Shown here: positions 12,171 through 24,448 of the stretch, piece by piece
Layout: every line of letters begins with the position of its first letter
Position numbering within the stretch: the stretch's first letter is position 1
The notes under the pieces: model-generated
Database searches by the model: none
The model's input: only the letters and a program-made list of their open reading frames with translations
Told to the model about the DNA's origin: nothing
Assembly: GCF_040954645.1 (NCBI RefSeq)
Contig: NC_092803.1
Location: 65,679,427 to 65,743,426 of the forward strand
From: Diabrotica undecimpunctata
Lineage: Eukaryota > Arthropoda > Insecta > Coleoptera > Chrysomelidae
Direction of reading: 5' to 3'
DNA length: 64,000 nt
Translations under genes and position numbers: made by a program

Positions 12171-13240
12171 GACACATCTGATAGATATTTTGAAGTTAAA
12201 CAAGAGCATGTAATAACAAAAGAGATCAAAGCGGTGGTCCCTCAGGTAAGTGTATTAAGATCGGTCCTTTACTTATTATACACTAGTTTGATACTTGAGC
12301 TAGAAAGAATACCATAACTACTTTTGCTATGATGATACTGTCATTCTAGCAGGAAATACCAGTAATCCTAATTATACTAATTATCAATTAACAGACTCCA
12401 TGATTAAACGGAGAATTGGAATTGGAAAATCAAATTAACCGAAACTCAATCAATTCATATAAATTTTAGAATAGCCTTAAGATGCTCGATTGTTTTGGAA
12501 GAAACTGCACGATAAGATGAAAATGGAGGAGCTAGAAAAGAGTTATAAAAGAATAATTGGTTGATGGGGAGAAACTCTGCACTATCCATCTCCTTCTTCT
12601 AGTTCCATGACCGTTACCGATCGTTGGATATCATGTTGGCTACCATATTCGCTATCGTGACTTTATTGATAGCAGCTCTAAATAATGATGTAGTCGATTT
12701 TCCGTACCATTGTCTTAGATTTTTCAGCCATGATGTTCTTCTTCTTCCAGGACCACGTTTGCCTTGGATCTTTCCCTGAATGACCAGGTGTAAAAATTCA
12801 TATTTTTCAGGGTGTCTCATAATGTGACCGAAGTATTCCAGCTTGCGTCTCACCAATATGTCATTCGAACGCGAAGGTAATACTACGATCGTGGCTCCAA
12901 AGTACGTTCCTCATTCTTACAAAAGTGGCTCGGGCTATCCATATCTACACTACCCATACATAATAAATTAATGCTATACAAAAAAAGACACGGACATGGA
13001 AATGAAAGACGTTAACAAAATTATCAAGAACGTGGTAGGAAATCATGAACAGCGACTCCAAGAACATATAAACGTCAAGTCAATCCAGCTCCTCGGTAAC
13101 ACAGTTTTAAAAAGGGAGACTGAAAATTACAAGGAAAAGACTTAAGTTTAACGCAGTGTTAGTATTAAAAGCAGAGCAAGTGTTGTGTTTAGATAGGTTG
13201 CATGTTAATCTATTTGCGTTAATTATTAAAAAAAAAATAA
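12171..13240 (+). pseudogene. Jockey-type LINE RT, split by a LINE insertion
   Basis: The left part reads SDRYFEVKQEHVITKEIKA, then VPQVSVLRSVLYLLYT (normally GVPQGSVLGP), then CYDDTVILAGN (a degraded FADD box), WRIKL-like text and WLMGRNSALSI up to 12589. After a minus-strand LINE insertion, reading resumes in frame as LSISTLPIHNKLMLYK. The extreme C-terminus reads EQRLQEHINVKSIQLL. An A-rich tail and AATAAA close it near 13225-13240. RTs with this NSALS...NKLLLYK thumb are jockey-type. Mutated palm motifs and a missing thumb segment make it dead. Confidence 0.6.
12590..12934 (-). mobile_element. Short LINE insertion inside the jockey element
   Basis: A minus-strand LINE end with the C-terminal block LEYFGHIMRHPEKYEFLH, IQGKIQGKRGPGRRRTSWLKN and LFRAAINKVTIANMVANM. 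Upstream of it a thumb scrap RATFVRMRNVLWSHD is joined after an internal deletion. The 3' end is the GAAGAAGG tail typical of this family, at 12590. The 8-bp CTATCCAT at 12582-12589 and again at 12935-12942 is a target duplication, and the jockey reading frame continues across it. Its sense strand is opposite to its host element. Confidence 0.7.
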
Positions 13241-13249
13241 AGCACTGAT

Positions 13250-14445
13250 CCAAACTAAAATCTGCTGTAATGTAAATACATATATAAATAGTCTATTTGT
13301 TGGTCATCAATTGATATAAATATATTCTTGATTGTCTTTTTATGCTCATTTTTATTTATTTATAATTAGTAACTTTTCTTGAATCTGCGTCCTCAAAACG
13401 GTTATGTAAATGATGCCGGATGTGAGACGATGAAGGATCTGAGAGGAAAAAGTAAACAATGGCTTCCACATTTATGGTAAGTGACAGATGCGACGATTTG
13501 CAAAAAATTCTAAATTAAAACCTAACTGAAGTTCGTAAGTTATTTTCACTTAAAGAAAAGATAAAATCTTTTCTCAATCCACAATAAACGATGATAGATT
13601 TGACTCCTTAGAAGCACAAAAGATGCAAGCGATTTGTGTCATGTATCAAAGGGGCAGCAAATTCTTTTCCTTTTGCTTCATCCTTTCCTATTTTCAAAAT
13701 GAAAAATGGGGTTTTATGTCGCAAAGCCTACTTATTTTCCATCGGCTGCAGCGACTATCTCGTTTTGCATGGACGTCCGTATAGGAGATAAAAAAGGAAT
13801 TGAACTTTGCGGGATTATCAAGATTATCATACTTGTTATTTTAGTTACATTCCGATGTAATTGCTCTAAATATAGTGCTCTATCACTGTATATTTGATAG
13901 CCACTTCTGTACGTTTAGTATTGCTCGGAAGGTGGGTAACATATTAACACTTAACTAAAAATAAAGACTAGAACTTAGTGACAAAACTGAACTATATACA
14001 ACACTGTATATAGAGGGGATATAAGATATCGCAAGATACAGAAAGCCTTATATAAAATTAGATCTTGGTTTAACATAAACATGTTATAGTTTCGTATTTT
14101 CCACGAATTTAAATTTATCGGCAAACAGACTACAAAATTTAAAATCATTAGACAGCGACCAATTTGAAAAAACCAAACGTAATAGAGATCGTAAATCAAC
14201 CGGAATGCGCGCCATATCGCCTACTAAAGTAATTGTACACTGAGAGAACTGATATATGGCTAAATTTATGCGAAAACCCGGTTAACGCACTGCAAGATTA
14301 CAAATCTCAGTAAAACGTTGACATTTCAGTGTTTAGGACGATAAAATTATTGAATTCGGCGCTCAAAGGCTAGTTTTAACAAAAATGACAACTATTTAAA
14401 TTTTCATTTAAAAACTAACTATACTAACTAAAATATATTTATTTA
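13250..14445. other. No gene seen
   Basis: AT-rich; I see no supported gene, repeat or RNA. Confidence 0.5.
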
Positions 14446-14449
14446 GTTT

Positions 14450-15590
14450 GAAAGAATGATGGAAAGATCCCTAGCGACTGGAAAACCGGGATTATATGCC
14501 CAATCTATAAAAAAAGGGGACAAACTGAAATGCGAAAATTATCGCGGCATAACCCTCTTGTGCACAGCGTACAAAGTTTGTACTGATATACTAAATAAAC
14601 GACTCCAACAACTAACTGAAAATATTGTCGGAGGATATCAAACCGGTGTCTGACAAGGAAGATCTACAACTGATCAGCTATTCACAGTGAAACAAATTCG
14701 AAACAAATCGTGGGAATACGACATTGACGTCCACAACATATTCATAAATTTTAAAGAGACCAAAGATATAATTAATAGACAAAAGTGATATCAAATATTG
14801 TATAGCTTCAACATCCCCCAAACATACATCTGACTAGTAAAAGCAACAATAGACTCGTCAACACTAACTATCAGAGTACAAAATGAGCTCACTGAGAACT
14901 TTTCAGAAGTCAAAGGATTAAAACAGGGCTGGCAAGGAGAAGGGCTGGCACCGACACTATTCAACCTGACTCTTGAATATGTGATAAGACAGCTTTTAAA
15001 GGAAGAGGTAATCTCCTAACAAATAAATCAATACATATTGCCACCTATGCCAATGACATTAGCAATATGTCTAGCAAAACAGAAAATGCGGCAGAAATAT
15101 ATTCACAAATGAAAACATGGGCAGAAGAGATCGGACAAGAAGTAAATATTCAAAAAGACAAAAAAACTAACTCAGGCAAGAACTAGGGGAAACAGACGCA
15201 CAGTTGAATTAGAGGATGATATTGAAACTAGAAATTTTCACATATCTGAGAGTTACATTAAACACGGATGGAACAGAAGAACCAGAAATTCAAAGAATAG
15301 TAAAGGGAAACAAAGCTTACTTTTCACTCGCCCATGTGTTGCCCTCCAAAAACACACACTGGATATCAAAAATCAGGGTCTACAAGACTATTACCAATAG
15401 TATGTTATGGATGCGCAACGTTGGTGATGACAGAAGACGTAAACCGAAAGCTGGAAGTGGAACGAAAAGTCCTAAGGAAGATATTTGGACCTGTTAAGGA
15501 AAAGGGAGTATGGAAATCCAGGTATAACCATGAACTATACCAACTGTTCAAAGAGGCACCGATCTCAGAATTCGTTAAACTTCATAGAAT
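14450..15590 (+). pseudogene. LINE RT remnant (copy C), related to 24449-26248
   Basis: A degraded copy of the same LINE as at 24449-26248. RT motifs run in order: [11 protein letters not shown], then YQTG(V) (normally GF) near 14640, a degraded I-F-I-N-F-K-E (normally FIDFKQA) near 14745, GLAPTLFNLTLEY near 14950, and a palm box reading YANDI (normally YADDI) near 15050. The thumb has LNTDGTEEPEI and KNTHW. Compared with the other copy it carries many stops and indels. It begins abruptly at the AATGATG shared by both copies and ends abruptly near 15590, where the related copy continues to its basic tail. Confidence 0.7.
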
Positions 15591-15594
15591 TATG

Positions 15595-16390
15595 ACAAAA
15601 AAAACATCAATAAAACTCACGAAATTTTTTAAGAACCATTTCTTGACACTTGCCTAAAGCTACACACCAAGAGGAAAACATCTTAATTTTCTTATTTTTA
15701 CCTTATTACCTGTTCTCGGTACCATCTATCTATCTATCTATCTATCATTTCCCCTTTTTCTAATAATTTGACTATATCGAAGGCGTAATTAAATTAAATT
15801 AACAAAAAACAAATGAGTGAATAATCTTCATTTTTCATATGACTACGCCCCTGATCAATTCTCTTCCTAACCTCTGTGGCCCGCGATCCGTGATCGTTTA
15901 TATTTATTGATTGATCGTAAGGAACCGTTTCGATAAAACACCGCACGCTGTTAAGGTACTTTCGCATTAATTTACGTAGTTTACAGTTTGCTTAGTAGTT
16001 TCCCTCTAATATCCATCTATCTTTGTATACATATATTGTTATAGGTTCCCATCTACACTGGCTGAAAGCCAAGGACCGGTATAGAGATGGACTATAGCGA
16101 CTCAGTGAACCAGTGAGTTGGATTGAAATTGCATGGATGCAAACATTCAAATAACACTAGAAGACATTTTATTACTGCACTCTTAAATTGTCACATTGGC
16201 CTGCACAGTACTGCATTTGAACAAATTCTCTGGGTAGGGTGTAGCTCGAACCATGACCTAGGAGACGTAATCACAACAAAGTGGCATGGCTATTGATTTA
16301 TATAGGGATAAAATATATAACATACCAAGTAAGAAAAGCGTATACAAAGGTGAAAAAACCTTTCTAAATTTACACAATTCGGAATATCTG
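15595..16390. other. No gene seen; TCTA microsatellite
   Basis: A (TCTA)n tract of about six units lies at 15724-15746. The rest shows no gene. Confidence 0.6.
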
Positions 16391-16394
16391 TTTT

Positions 16395-18110
16395 GAACAG
16401 AGTTTTCTTCTTCCTCAGCTTTTAACTTTATAGAAGTTGCTGTTCCTTACTCTTCTTCGCCATTCATTTCTCTCCATCACCTTCTTCACCTAAACTTTTC
16501 TCTATCAAGCCACACAGTCCTTCCATCTTCTTTCGATTTTCCTCTACCTCTCTTTCCGTCATTAACTAACAGCTATATCCATCGACCCACATATTTTTTA
16601 ATTCTATGTCTGACGTGACCAAACCATTGCCCCTGTAGTCACCCCGGCTCTTTCCCTAATCACGTTGTTCCTTATCCTGTCCCTTGTAGTCTTACCCAAA
16701 ATCCACCCTATGAGTTTTATTTCAGCTACCTACAACCTTTTTTACTGAATCTTCTTTTTTTCCCCGATTTTTCGATCGCAGAGTCCCCGCTCATTCGCTT
16801 CCAGTTCAACCACTCAGCCTGCATTCTGTGGACAATTTCTCGATCTAGTGTCCCATTTTCCGTTATGCAGGAGCATAAGGTATTTAAATTCTCCTACTCG
16901 TTCCAACATTTATTTCCCAACATTTCTTTGCTCTCCTCTACAAACACCATATCAGTAAAGAGCATTGACCAAGGAGCCTTCTCCCTTACCTTCTCTATAA
17001 ACAAGTAGCAACTCAGTGAAGAACTTCGATGCAAACCAACATCACTAGAAAACTTTCGGTCAAACCGACACTATTCCTTACTTTGATGTACGGTCACTCA
17101 CACATATCCTTCAAGAGCCTTACGTACTTCTCAGAAACCCATTTCTCTCATATATCTCCATAGCTCTTCTCTATTAACTGTGTTGTACGCCGAACTGTAC
17201 GTTGTACGAAAAGTTGTAAGATCTATAAATCCCAAATATAGCTATCTTTTCTTCATATTTTTCTGCCATATTTTTCTATCAACTGTCTCAAAGCAAACAA
17301 GGCATCAGTTGTCCTCTTTCCTGGCATAAACCCAAACTGTTCTTCTCATATCGATGTCTCACCCCTTAACCTTCGCTCTAAAGTTCTCTCCCAAATTTTC
17401 ATTATGTGCGGCATAACGTTATCTCTCTATTGTTCTTACATTCCTGAATGCCTCTTTTATCTTTATACAACAATACCATCACACTATTAGCATGAATTAG
17501 TATCCTTTCTTCCTCATATATCGTAATCATTTGCCACAAAACATCAACCCCTTCCTCTCCTAGAGCCTCCCAAACCCCCACAGCATTCCATCAGATCCTA
17601 CTGCCTTACCATTCTTCATTTTATTTAACGTCTCAACGACCTTCTCTCGTTATTTCAACATCGGTTATTAACACTCTTCCATCCGTACTATTAATCTGCC
17701 GCATGTGAGTTAAGTCATTTGATGACTCTTGCTTTAGCATTGCTGTATAAACTTTTCATCCCCTCGGGTGTTTACAGCTCTTCATACAGCTGTGCAGACG
17801 ATATTTCCTTAGTAGTAGCTACAGCGCGCTTTGATTCCCTCTTTGGTGTCTTGGATAAACCCGTATCTTCCTCTCTTTTAGACCTGGCATGCCTCTTTCT
17901 TCTCCCTATCCCTTTGTTGCACTTCATCGCTCCACCACCAAGATTCTTTGTCTCTAATAGGCCCTTTACCAGTTGTTTTTTCTAGCACTTCACCTCTCAA
18001 TGATACCACAACTTTACTGATGGCAACTCTTCCAGCACTCTCAGCTCTGTGTTTTGAACACCGTACTGAATGCAAAAAAAGACAAAATGCAACTCTCCAG
18101 GAAAATACCA
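16395..18110 (-). pseudogene. LINE (endonuclease-RT linker and RT), minus strand, broken
   Basis: Reading down from 18110: a linker with KESWWWSDEVQQRDREKKEA near 17955-17900, an RT finger NKMKNGKAVGSDG near 17625, a Y-K-D-K-x-I-Q-E-C-K-N block near 17460, GFMPGKRTTDALFALRQLIE-like text near 17310, and a basic tail ending MERNEWRRRVRNSNFYK near 16450. The 3' end carries a GAGGAAGAAGAAA tail at about 16400. Frame changes are frequent, so it is long dead. The WWW linker and GKAVGSDG finger distinguish it from the other LINE families here; I do not assign a clade. Confidence 0.65.
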
Positions 18111-18114
18111 AACT

Positions 18115-19440
18115 TTTCATGCCGAACTTTCAACCGAAAATTGAAGAAACAATAAAACTCATATGTACTACATTATACTGTAAAAAAGCGACTCAGGATA
18201 TCTAAGTTACGCAATTCGTAGACGAACATCTCTAGACCTGCCAACTCACGAACAGGACTCGACAAGATCGCTTAGTTTCCAATAACGTTTCAGCTTTCTT
18301 GATGTTTCTCGTATGCTGATGACGAACTGGGTTGGTGGAGGAGAGATATTTTAAGTGGGGATTGCAAGGTAAAACACTAATTCGATTTGTTGTGTGTTTC
18401 TCGGTCGGTCGGCGTTTCGTAAATTATAAATTACAAGAAGTGGTTGCAACTTGAAAATGTGGATAACCATTATATAATTTATTATAAGAAGTGTTTTTAT
18501 GGTTAAACGTGCTTTCTACAGTGTTATATGGTGTACAACGTATTTGTATTGTGGTGTTATCGAATGCTGAGAAAATCGTAGCTCAGCCATAAAATTATTG
18601 AAGTTCCCCAAAAGAATGCAAAAAAAAGGAAGATCTTATGAACTCAGTTAAAAAAAAATAAGTAGGTATTTCGGATTGTGATATTGCAGAATCAAAAATG
18701 TAACGTATATAACTGATTGCCGACGGAAAGATCAAAAGTATAAGAGTAATTCGGAAGACAATGAAATTCCTGGCATAAATATTATTGGACCAGTAAACCA
18801 TCAATAGAGTTGTTTAAATCAGCATACAATTGGCTAATGTAGTTACTAGCGGCCTAATGAATACGGAACCCTAAGATTGTTTTCATCCATTGAATTTTTA
18901 AAACTTTAAGTTTCCACAACGTTTATTGCTTTCTTTTTTTATCTTTCACTTCAACCAAGAATAAATTTGTAAAAAAATTCTGGGACATATAGTTAATGAA
19001 CGAAATATTATTTTTCGTTTTGTTTTCATTTTGGTGGACGAATTTTGTAGACGTTTCGACAAAATCTAATTTGCTACGTGGCTGATACGTTAAGATGTCG
19101 TGATTAACTGATAGTCAGCATTGCCCGTATTTATCCATTGCTTCAACGGACTATGCAGCGGTGCAGGAACTGATTAGCTAGCTGTATAATACACTGTTGG
19201 CCTTTCTTATTCACTTATTTACTATCAGTCGTCTACTTTGTCTAAATAAACACGAATACGCTCTCAGCTCTCAACCTTTACCTATCTTGGAAAGGATTAC
19301 TTATCATTCAAATAACCAAGACTAGAAAAAAAAAATACCAACTAAACTTAACTCGAGAAAGAGCCAATTCTAGACCAATCAGAGCTCCACTGGTACACAC
19401 ACTGGTAAAAAAATAAATAAATGCGGATTTGCATCATATT
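18115..19440. other. No gene seen
   Basis: AT-rich; no supported gene. At 19424-19435 the string GGATTTGCATC also occurs at the 3' end of the LINE insertion that follows. Confidence 0.5.
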
Positions 19441-19451
19441 ATCAGTAAAAC

Positions 19452-21172
19452 CGTAATTTACATAAAAAGCTTAAGGAGACTGCTGGAATATACAGAAAAC
19501 GAAGACCAACTACCATAGTTAATCAGGATAACCAGATAGTGCTGGGTGAAAAGGAGAAAATTGATATATGGGAAAATTATATCCAGGAGCTCTTCCATGA
19601 CGAAAGACCCATGAGTGAAGTTTATACAGACGACCAGCTGACTGGCCCTTCAATCACCAAAGAGGAGATAGAAAAGGCAATATTAAATTCAAAAAACAAT
19701 AAGGCACCTGGACCAGATGAAATCCCGTCAGAAATACTCAAATTACTGGATGAAAGGGGAATTTCAGCACTACACAAAATATTTAACTTAATTTATGAAA
19801 CTGGCTGCTATCCTCAACAGTGGTTACGCTCTACCTTTATTTCCCTGCCCAAGAAAGTCAATGCAAAAAGATGTAAGGATCACAGACTCATTAGCCTGAT
19901 GAGTCACACTTTAAAGATATTCTTAAAAATACTACATCAAAGATTATACAAAAAATGTGAATGGGACATCAGTGACTCCCAGTTCGGGTTTAGGCAAGGT
20001 TTAGGAACACAAGAAGCAATAGTAGCAACACAGGTGCTGGTCCAAAATTGTTACAATCAGAAGAAGGATGTGTTCCTATGCTTTTTAGATTACCAAAAAG
20101 CGTTTGATCGTGTCCAACACCACAAGTTAATGCAGATCCTCAAGAAAGTTGATATAGACCAAAAAGACATAAGATGCATTGAAAACTTGTACTAGCATCA
20201 AACGGCACAGTTAAAAATAGACAATTCTATATCCAAACCCATACATATAAGAAGGGGCGTTCGACAGGGATGTGTGCTTTCCCCTCTTTTATTTAACATT
20301 TATTAGGAAGCCATATTTCAAGAGTCTTTGAAGGATGCAATGATGGGAATCAAAGTGAATGGAGTATTGATCAACAACATACGATATGCTGATGATGGTG
20401 TCTTAATTTGTGACAACATAGTCGATCTTCAACAACTTGTCACTATAATCGGAGAATACAGTAAGCGAATGGGATTAGAGATTAATACCAAAAAAACCAA
20501 ATTTATGATCATCTCCAGAAACTTGAAAACTCCACCATAACACTGAATACTAAGTCCATTGAAAGAGTGAGTAAATTTAAATACCTGGGATTGTGGCTTT
20601 TTGAAGACTGGGCATCGGACAGGGAAGTAAAATGTCGCATTGAGCAAGCTCGACAAGCTTTCGTAGAATTCAAGAAGGTACTGCCTTGTTCAGAATTCGA
20701 TCTTCAACTGAGACTAAGGTTTACTAAGTGCTACGTGTGGTCAGTGCTGCTATATGGCGTAGAGGGCTGGACACTCAAAACGAGGGATATAAACAGATTA
20801 GAAGCTTTCGAAATGTGGCTCTATCGCCGTATCCTAAAAATACCATGGACAGCAAAAATCACAAATATAGATGTCCTTAAAAGAATAAACCAAGAACGCC
20901 AACTTTTCGAAACCATCAAGAAAAGGAAAACGGCGTATCTAGGTCACATCATGCGAAATGAAAAATACCAGTTCCTCCAACTTATAATCGAGGGTAAAAT
21001 TAGACAAAAACAAGAGAGGAATGGGGCGCAAGAAAATGTCCTGGCTCCGAAACATAAGGCAATGGACAGGGATTAACGACATACAATCTCTGATACATAT
21101 TGCAAGAAATAGAGAATTAATGGAAAATGTGATCGCTAACATCCATTAGTGGATTTGCATCTGAAGAAGAAG
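19452..21172 (+). mobile_element. 5'-truncated LINE insertion (copy E) with 11-bp TSD
   Basis: The flanks ATCAGTAAAAC at 19441-19451 and 21173-21183 are identical. Inside, open frames at 19539-20195, 20328-20540 and 20567-21076 together give the RT of the copy-B family: NNKAPGPDEIPSEILKL, FRQGLGTQEAIVATQ, CFLDYQKAFDRVQHH (catalytic Asp), GVRQGCVLSPLLF, NIRYADDGVLICD (YADD intact), then KYLG, LLYGVEGWTL, FEMWLYRRILKIPW and YLGHIMRNEKYQFLQL. Two in-frame stops and two frameshifts are the main damage. The 3' end has a GAAGAAGAAG tail. No endonuclease is included. Confidence 0.8.
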
Positions 21173-21189
21173 ATCAGTAAAACACAACA

Positions 21190-22570
21190 CCCTAACACAT
21201 TGGCAAATAAGATTCTACCGAAGCATCTGTACCATAGGGAAAACTTCATTTAAAAGATTTAACACCCAGAAATACACGAAAACATTTTCTTCCATACGTG
21301 AAATACGAAGTAAATAATGTTGTACTTACGCAAACTTTGTCGTAAAGTGTTAAATAATTCACGTGAAGTAAAATGTCAGTTAAAACAATCACCAAACTGC
21401 CTTCCTGTTTACATTTAGAAATTGAAGCACTTGATAGTAGCAGTTTACTTAATGTTAGTGTCTTCCCTATAGTTATTAATATAAATATGCCTAAAAGACC
21501 ATGCAGTAACAAAGAACAGAGCTTTGTTGTAATTTATAGATTCATTTATCACTTTTATAAAAACGAAGTGAGTTTTGCAGATAAAACTGCTGAAAAAGAG
21601 TTATATAAATAATAAAAAAAGTACTTAGAAAGAATTGCAATCAAGTCATTAACACTTTAACTACATCAAGGGACGAGTTTATATATGTAAGTAGGTTAAT
21701 AAAGTCCGAACAACTTCTACATGTTACTATCTCACAGGTATAAAAAGCAATTAGCTGCCGCGAGGCCGGCAACGCCGCAGCGCAATGAACAACTAGTTTA
21801 CGGGGATACGTAAGTAACCAAACGGGCACAACAGAGAGCTACTGCTACTTCAACTATAGCATGCGGAGGCTGCAACGCTTGAGCTCGCTCGGGATTCACG
21901 AGATACATAATGTACAGCTGTAGAGAGGGTATCAAGCGTCGGAAGTAATGCAATAATAGCAGTGAGTGCGCTGGTGGCGGCACCGTAAATGTTGCATACG
22001 TTGGGAATTATCGGAGATTAAGTATTGTTTTACTTTTCGCAGCGAGTTAGTTATCGCGTGAATATTGATACGAAGAGGGTAAATAGTTTGAAACCGCAGT
22101 TAGGAAGTAAGGTGTTAAGTGTCGTTAAAAGTAAAAACTAACGATTAGTTTCTATTTTTTTACAGTTAGTTTCTAAAACTTTTATCAGTTAGTTTCATCG
22201 CTAGCAAATGTCCAGTGCTAGATCACTTTCTGAAATTAACTTGAGATCTTGATCGTTAATATTTTAATGAATAATTTTATTATTTTAGAGGAAAACTATA
22301 TTCGTTTACGATTTTATTATGCAAATTATTATGGGTTCCGGATTTTCTTTTTCTACATTTTTTAATTCATTACGAAGTACAAAGGATATTGAAAACGACC
22401 CTGCTGCCATTTTTAATTATGCCGTCATATCAGAGGGCTTTTGAATAGTTTTAAATAGGTGTTAGTTCATTTAGTACAGTTAGCATCCAATACAGTTCTG
22501 AAACCCTTACCTTGTGATATGTTTTTTACTAAAAATTTTACATATCGGAATAAACCAGAATCAACTGTTA
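21190..22570. other. No gene recognised
   Basis: Contains a locally GC-richer patch at about 21755-22000, unusual for the window. An open stretch at 21373-21612 (79 codons) has no domain I recognise. The patch might be a regulatory region, but nothing shows it. Confidence 0.4.
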
Positions 22571-22585
22571 TAAAAATTACATTTT

Positions 22586-23992
22586 ACTAATCGAAGATGG
22601 GGTGCTGACCCCAAAGTTGCATTGATGTTTTACAGAGCATACGTGCGATCTATTGTAGACTATGGTTGCATTCTGTATGGTGCCGCCAGTAACACACACT
22701 TATTAACTGTAGACCGCATTCAGTTTAAATGTCTAAGAATATGCTTGGGCACCATGAAGTCTACTCCTTGCCCTGTACTACTTGCTGAAAGTAATGAAAT
22801 ACCTCTTCAAAATCGTCGAGAAATTATGGCAATTAAACATATCCTGAAGCTAAGATTAAATAATAATAATCTACTTAGTCAACTGTATGAGTTATCTATT
22901 GAAAACCTCTCAAATAAATACTGGCGCATAAAAAATTCTCCTCCACTTGCTGATGCTTTCTTAGAAACTAATGAGTATCCTAATATCTATGGCAAAGAAA
23001 AAAGATTACCAATATATAAAGCTAATTTTCAGGTAACATTAAATAAACCAAAAGTCATTATACCAAAGTACACAGAATTCCCACAAATAAACTTTGTCTT
23101 ACTTAGATCCATATTGAGTGACCATAATGATCACGTAATAATGTATACAGATGGTTCCAAAAAAGAGGATGGTGCCACAGGTTGCGCAGTTTACATTCCA
23201 CATAAAAGCGAATCTTTGAAAATTAAACTTCCATCACATTGTTCAATATATACTGCTGAAGCGGTAGCTATCGAAAAAGCATTAGATTGGCTAGATTCAC
23301 ACAATTTAAATAAAGCAGTAATATTATCAGATTCATTATCGGTCATTAAAGGATTAAACTCAGATATGACTCAACATAAAAGAAATAATATTCTTTGTGC
23401 TATTAAAAATAAAATATATAGTAAAGATATTACAGTTATTTGGGTTAAAAGTCATATAGGTATCGAGGGAAATGAACTGGTTGATCAGCTTGCTAAAGAT
23501 GCGACCCTTGTTGGACTCTATATTCCCATATTTACATTGGAAGACTTACAACAACATTATTACAACAAAATTTTTATAAATTGGAAAGAAAAATGGAAAA
23601 ACATAGCAACGAATTCAAATAATCAATATTATACTATCCACCCTACCCTACCACAAGATGTTGACTATATTTTCAAATATGCAATGCCAAAGAAGTTGAC
23701 AGCCACAATTACTCGACTGAAAACTAATCACGGTGCATTCCCAGCTCACTTGGCTAAGTTAAATATTATCCCTTCTGGGGTATGCTCATGCGATAATATA
23801 TCACAATGTGACATCAACCATATTCTTTTTAAGTGCGATAAACATAGGTATGAAACAGATCAGCTGTATTCAAAACTATCAGAACTTAAAATTCAGACTC
23901 CCATAAACATCACCCATTTACTCTCTTTAGATAGTAGAGAAGTATACGAACTAATATGTAACTTTTTATTTAAAGTTGGTTACATTATTTAA
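22586..23992 (+). CDS. LINE polymerase C-terminal half: RT thumb, RNase H, Cys-His motif
   Basis: An uninterrupted frame of about 468 codons without its own start, because the element is 5' truncated; an internal ATG is at 22625. It begins with an RT thumb (YRAYVRSIVDYGCILYGAAS, QFKCLRICLG). An RNase HI domain follows at about 23135-23510 with all four carboxylates visible: YTDGS, IYTAEAVAIEKAL, LSDSLSV and ELVDQLAKDA, preceded by the VKSHIGIEGNE turn. Near 23783-23840 a C-x-C...H-x4-C arrangement (CSCDNIS...NHILFKC) matches the terminal Cys-His motif of I-type LINE polymerases. Lack of any stop over 1.4 kb suggests recent insertion. It cannot mobilise alone, since the endonuclease and RT palm are missing. 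Confidence 0.8.
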   Translation, partial: TNRRWGADPKVALMFYRAYVRSIVDYGCILYGAASNTHLLTVDRIQFKCLRICLGTMKSTPCPVLLAESNEIPLQNRREIMAIKHILKLRLNNNNLLSQLYELSIENLSNKYWRIKNSPPLADAFLETNEYPNIYGKEKRLPIYKANFQVTLNKPKVIIPKYTEFPQINFVLLRSILSDHNDHVIMYTDGSKKEDGATGCAVYIPHKSESLKIKLPSHCSIYTAEAVAIEKALDWLDSHNLNKAVILSDSLSVIKGLNSDMTQHKRNNILCAIKNKIYSKDITVIWVKSHIGIEGNELVDQLAKDATLVGLYIPIFTLEDLQQHYYNKIFINWKEKWKNIATNSNNQYYTIHPTLPQDVDYIFKYAMPKKLTATITRLKTNHGAFPAHLAKLNIIPSGVCSCDNISQCDINHILFKCDKHRYETDQLYSKLSELKIQTPINITHLLSLDSREVYELICNFLFKVGYII

Positions 23993-24072
23993 AAACTAAT
24001 ATCTTACATTACAATTCTGTGGCTAAAGGACTAGTTTCCAAGCCAACTCACCAAACACACACACACACACAC
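22586..24072 (+). mobile_element. 5'-truncated RNase H-bearing LINE with 14-bp TSD
   Basis: The exact repeat AAAAATTACATTTT occurs at 22572-22585 and 24073-24086, bounding a 1487-bp insertion. Coding sequence begins at the first base of the insertion, which fits truncation during target-primed reverse transcription. The 3' end is a short UTR followed by a (CA)n tail (24051-24072). The RT thumb followed by RNase H and a cysteine-histidine motif is the order found in I-type LINEs. Confidence 0.85.
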
Positions 24073-24448
24073 AAAAATTACATTTTTTCTTTGATAGGTA
24101 GAATTTAATAGAATTCAGATATGGAAACATATGAAATATAATGTAGCAAGATCTGTTTACCGATACTGAGATAAGTTATAGTAAGAATATAACAACACTA
24201 GTGGGTTAACATTAGTTCAGACACACACATCATCTATAATTATAGATAGTTCAAACACTTCTGACCATGGAGCTGCGCGAAGGCGGAGTCAAATTCACGT
24301 AAAGGCAGAAAGGTTCTATTGTAAGTGGATTTATACAGTGCATAGTACAATGCATTTCGCATGAAAGTGGGGACTAAACCACATTTCGTCTACTGCGCCG
24401 TGGTCAGGAGTGCTTGCACTATCTCTAACAAGAACACAATATACTACT

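Noticed and set aside
19040..19070. Minus-strand GATTTTGTCGAAACGTC resembling the ribozyme 3' half
   Set aside because: No CTGATGA box and no stem II partner nearby.
21373..21612. 79-codon open frame as a host gene
   Set aside because: No domain, no splice context and no start evidence.
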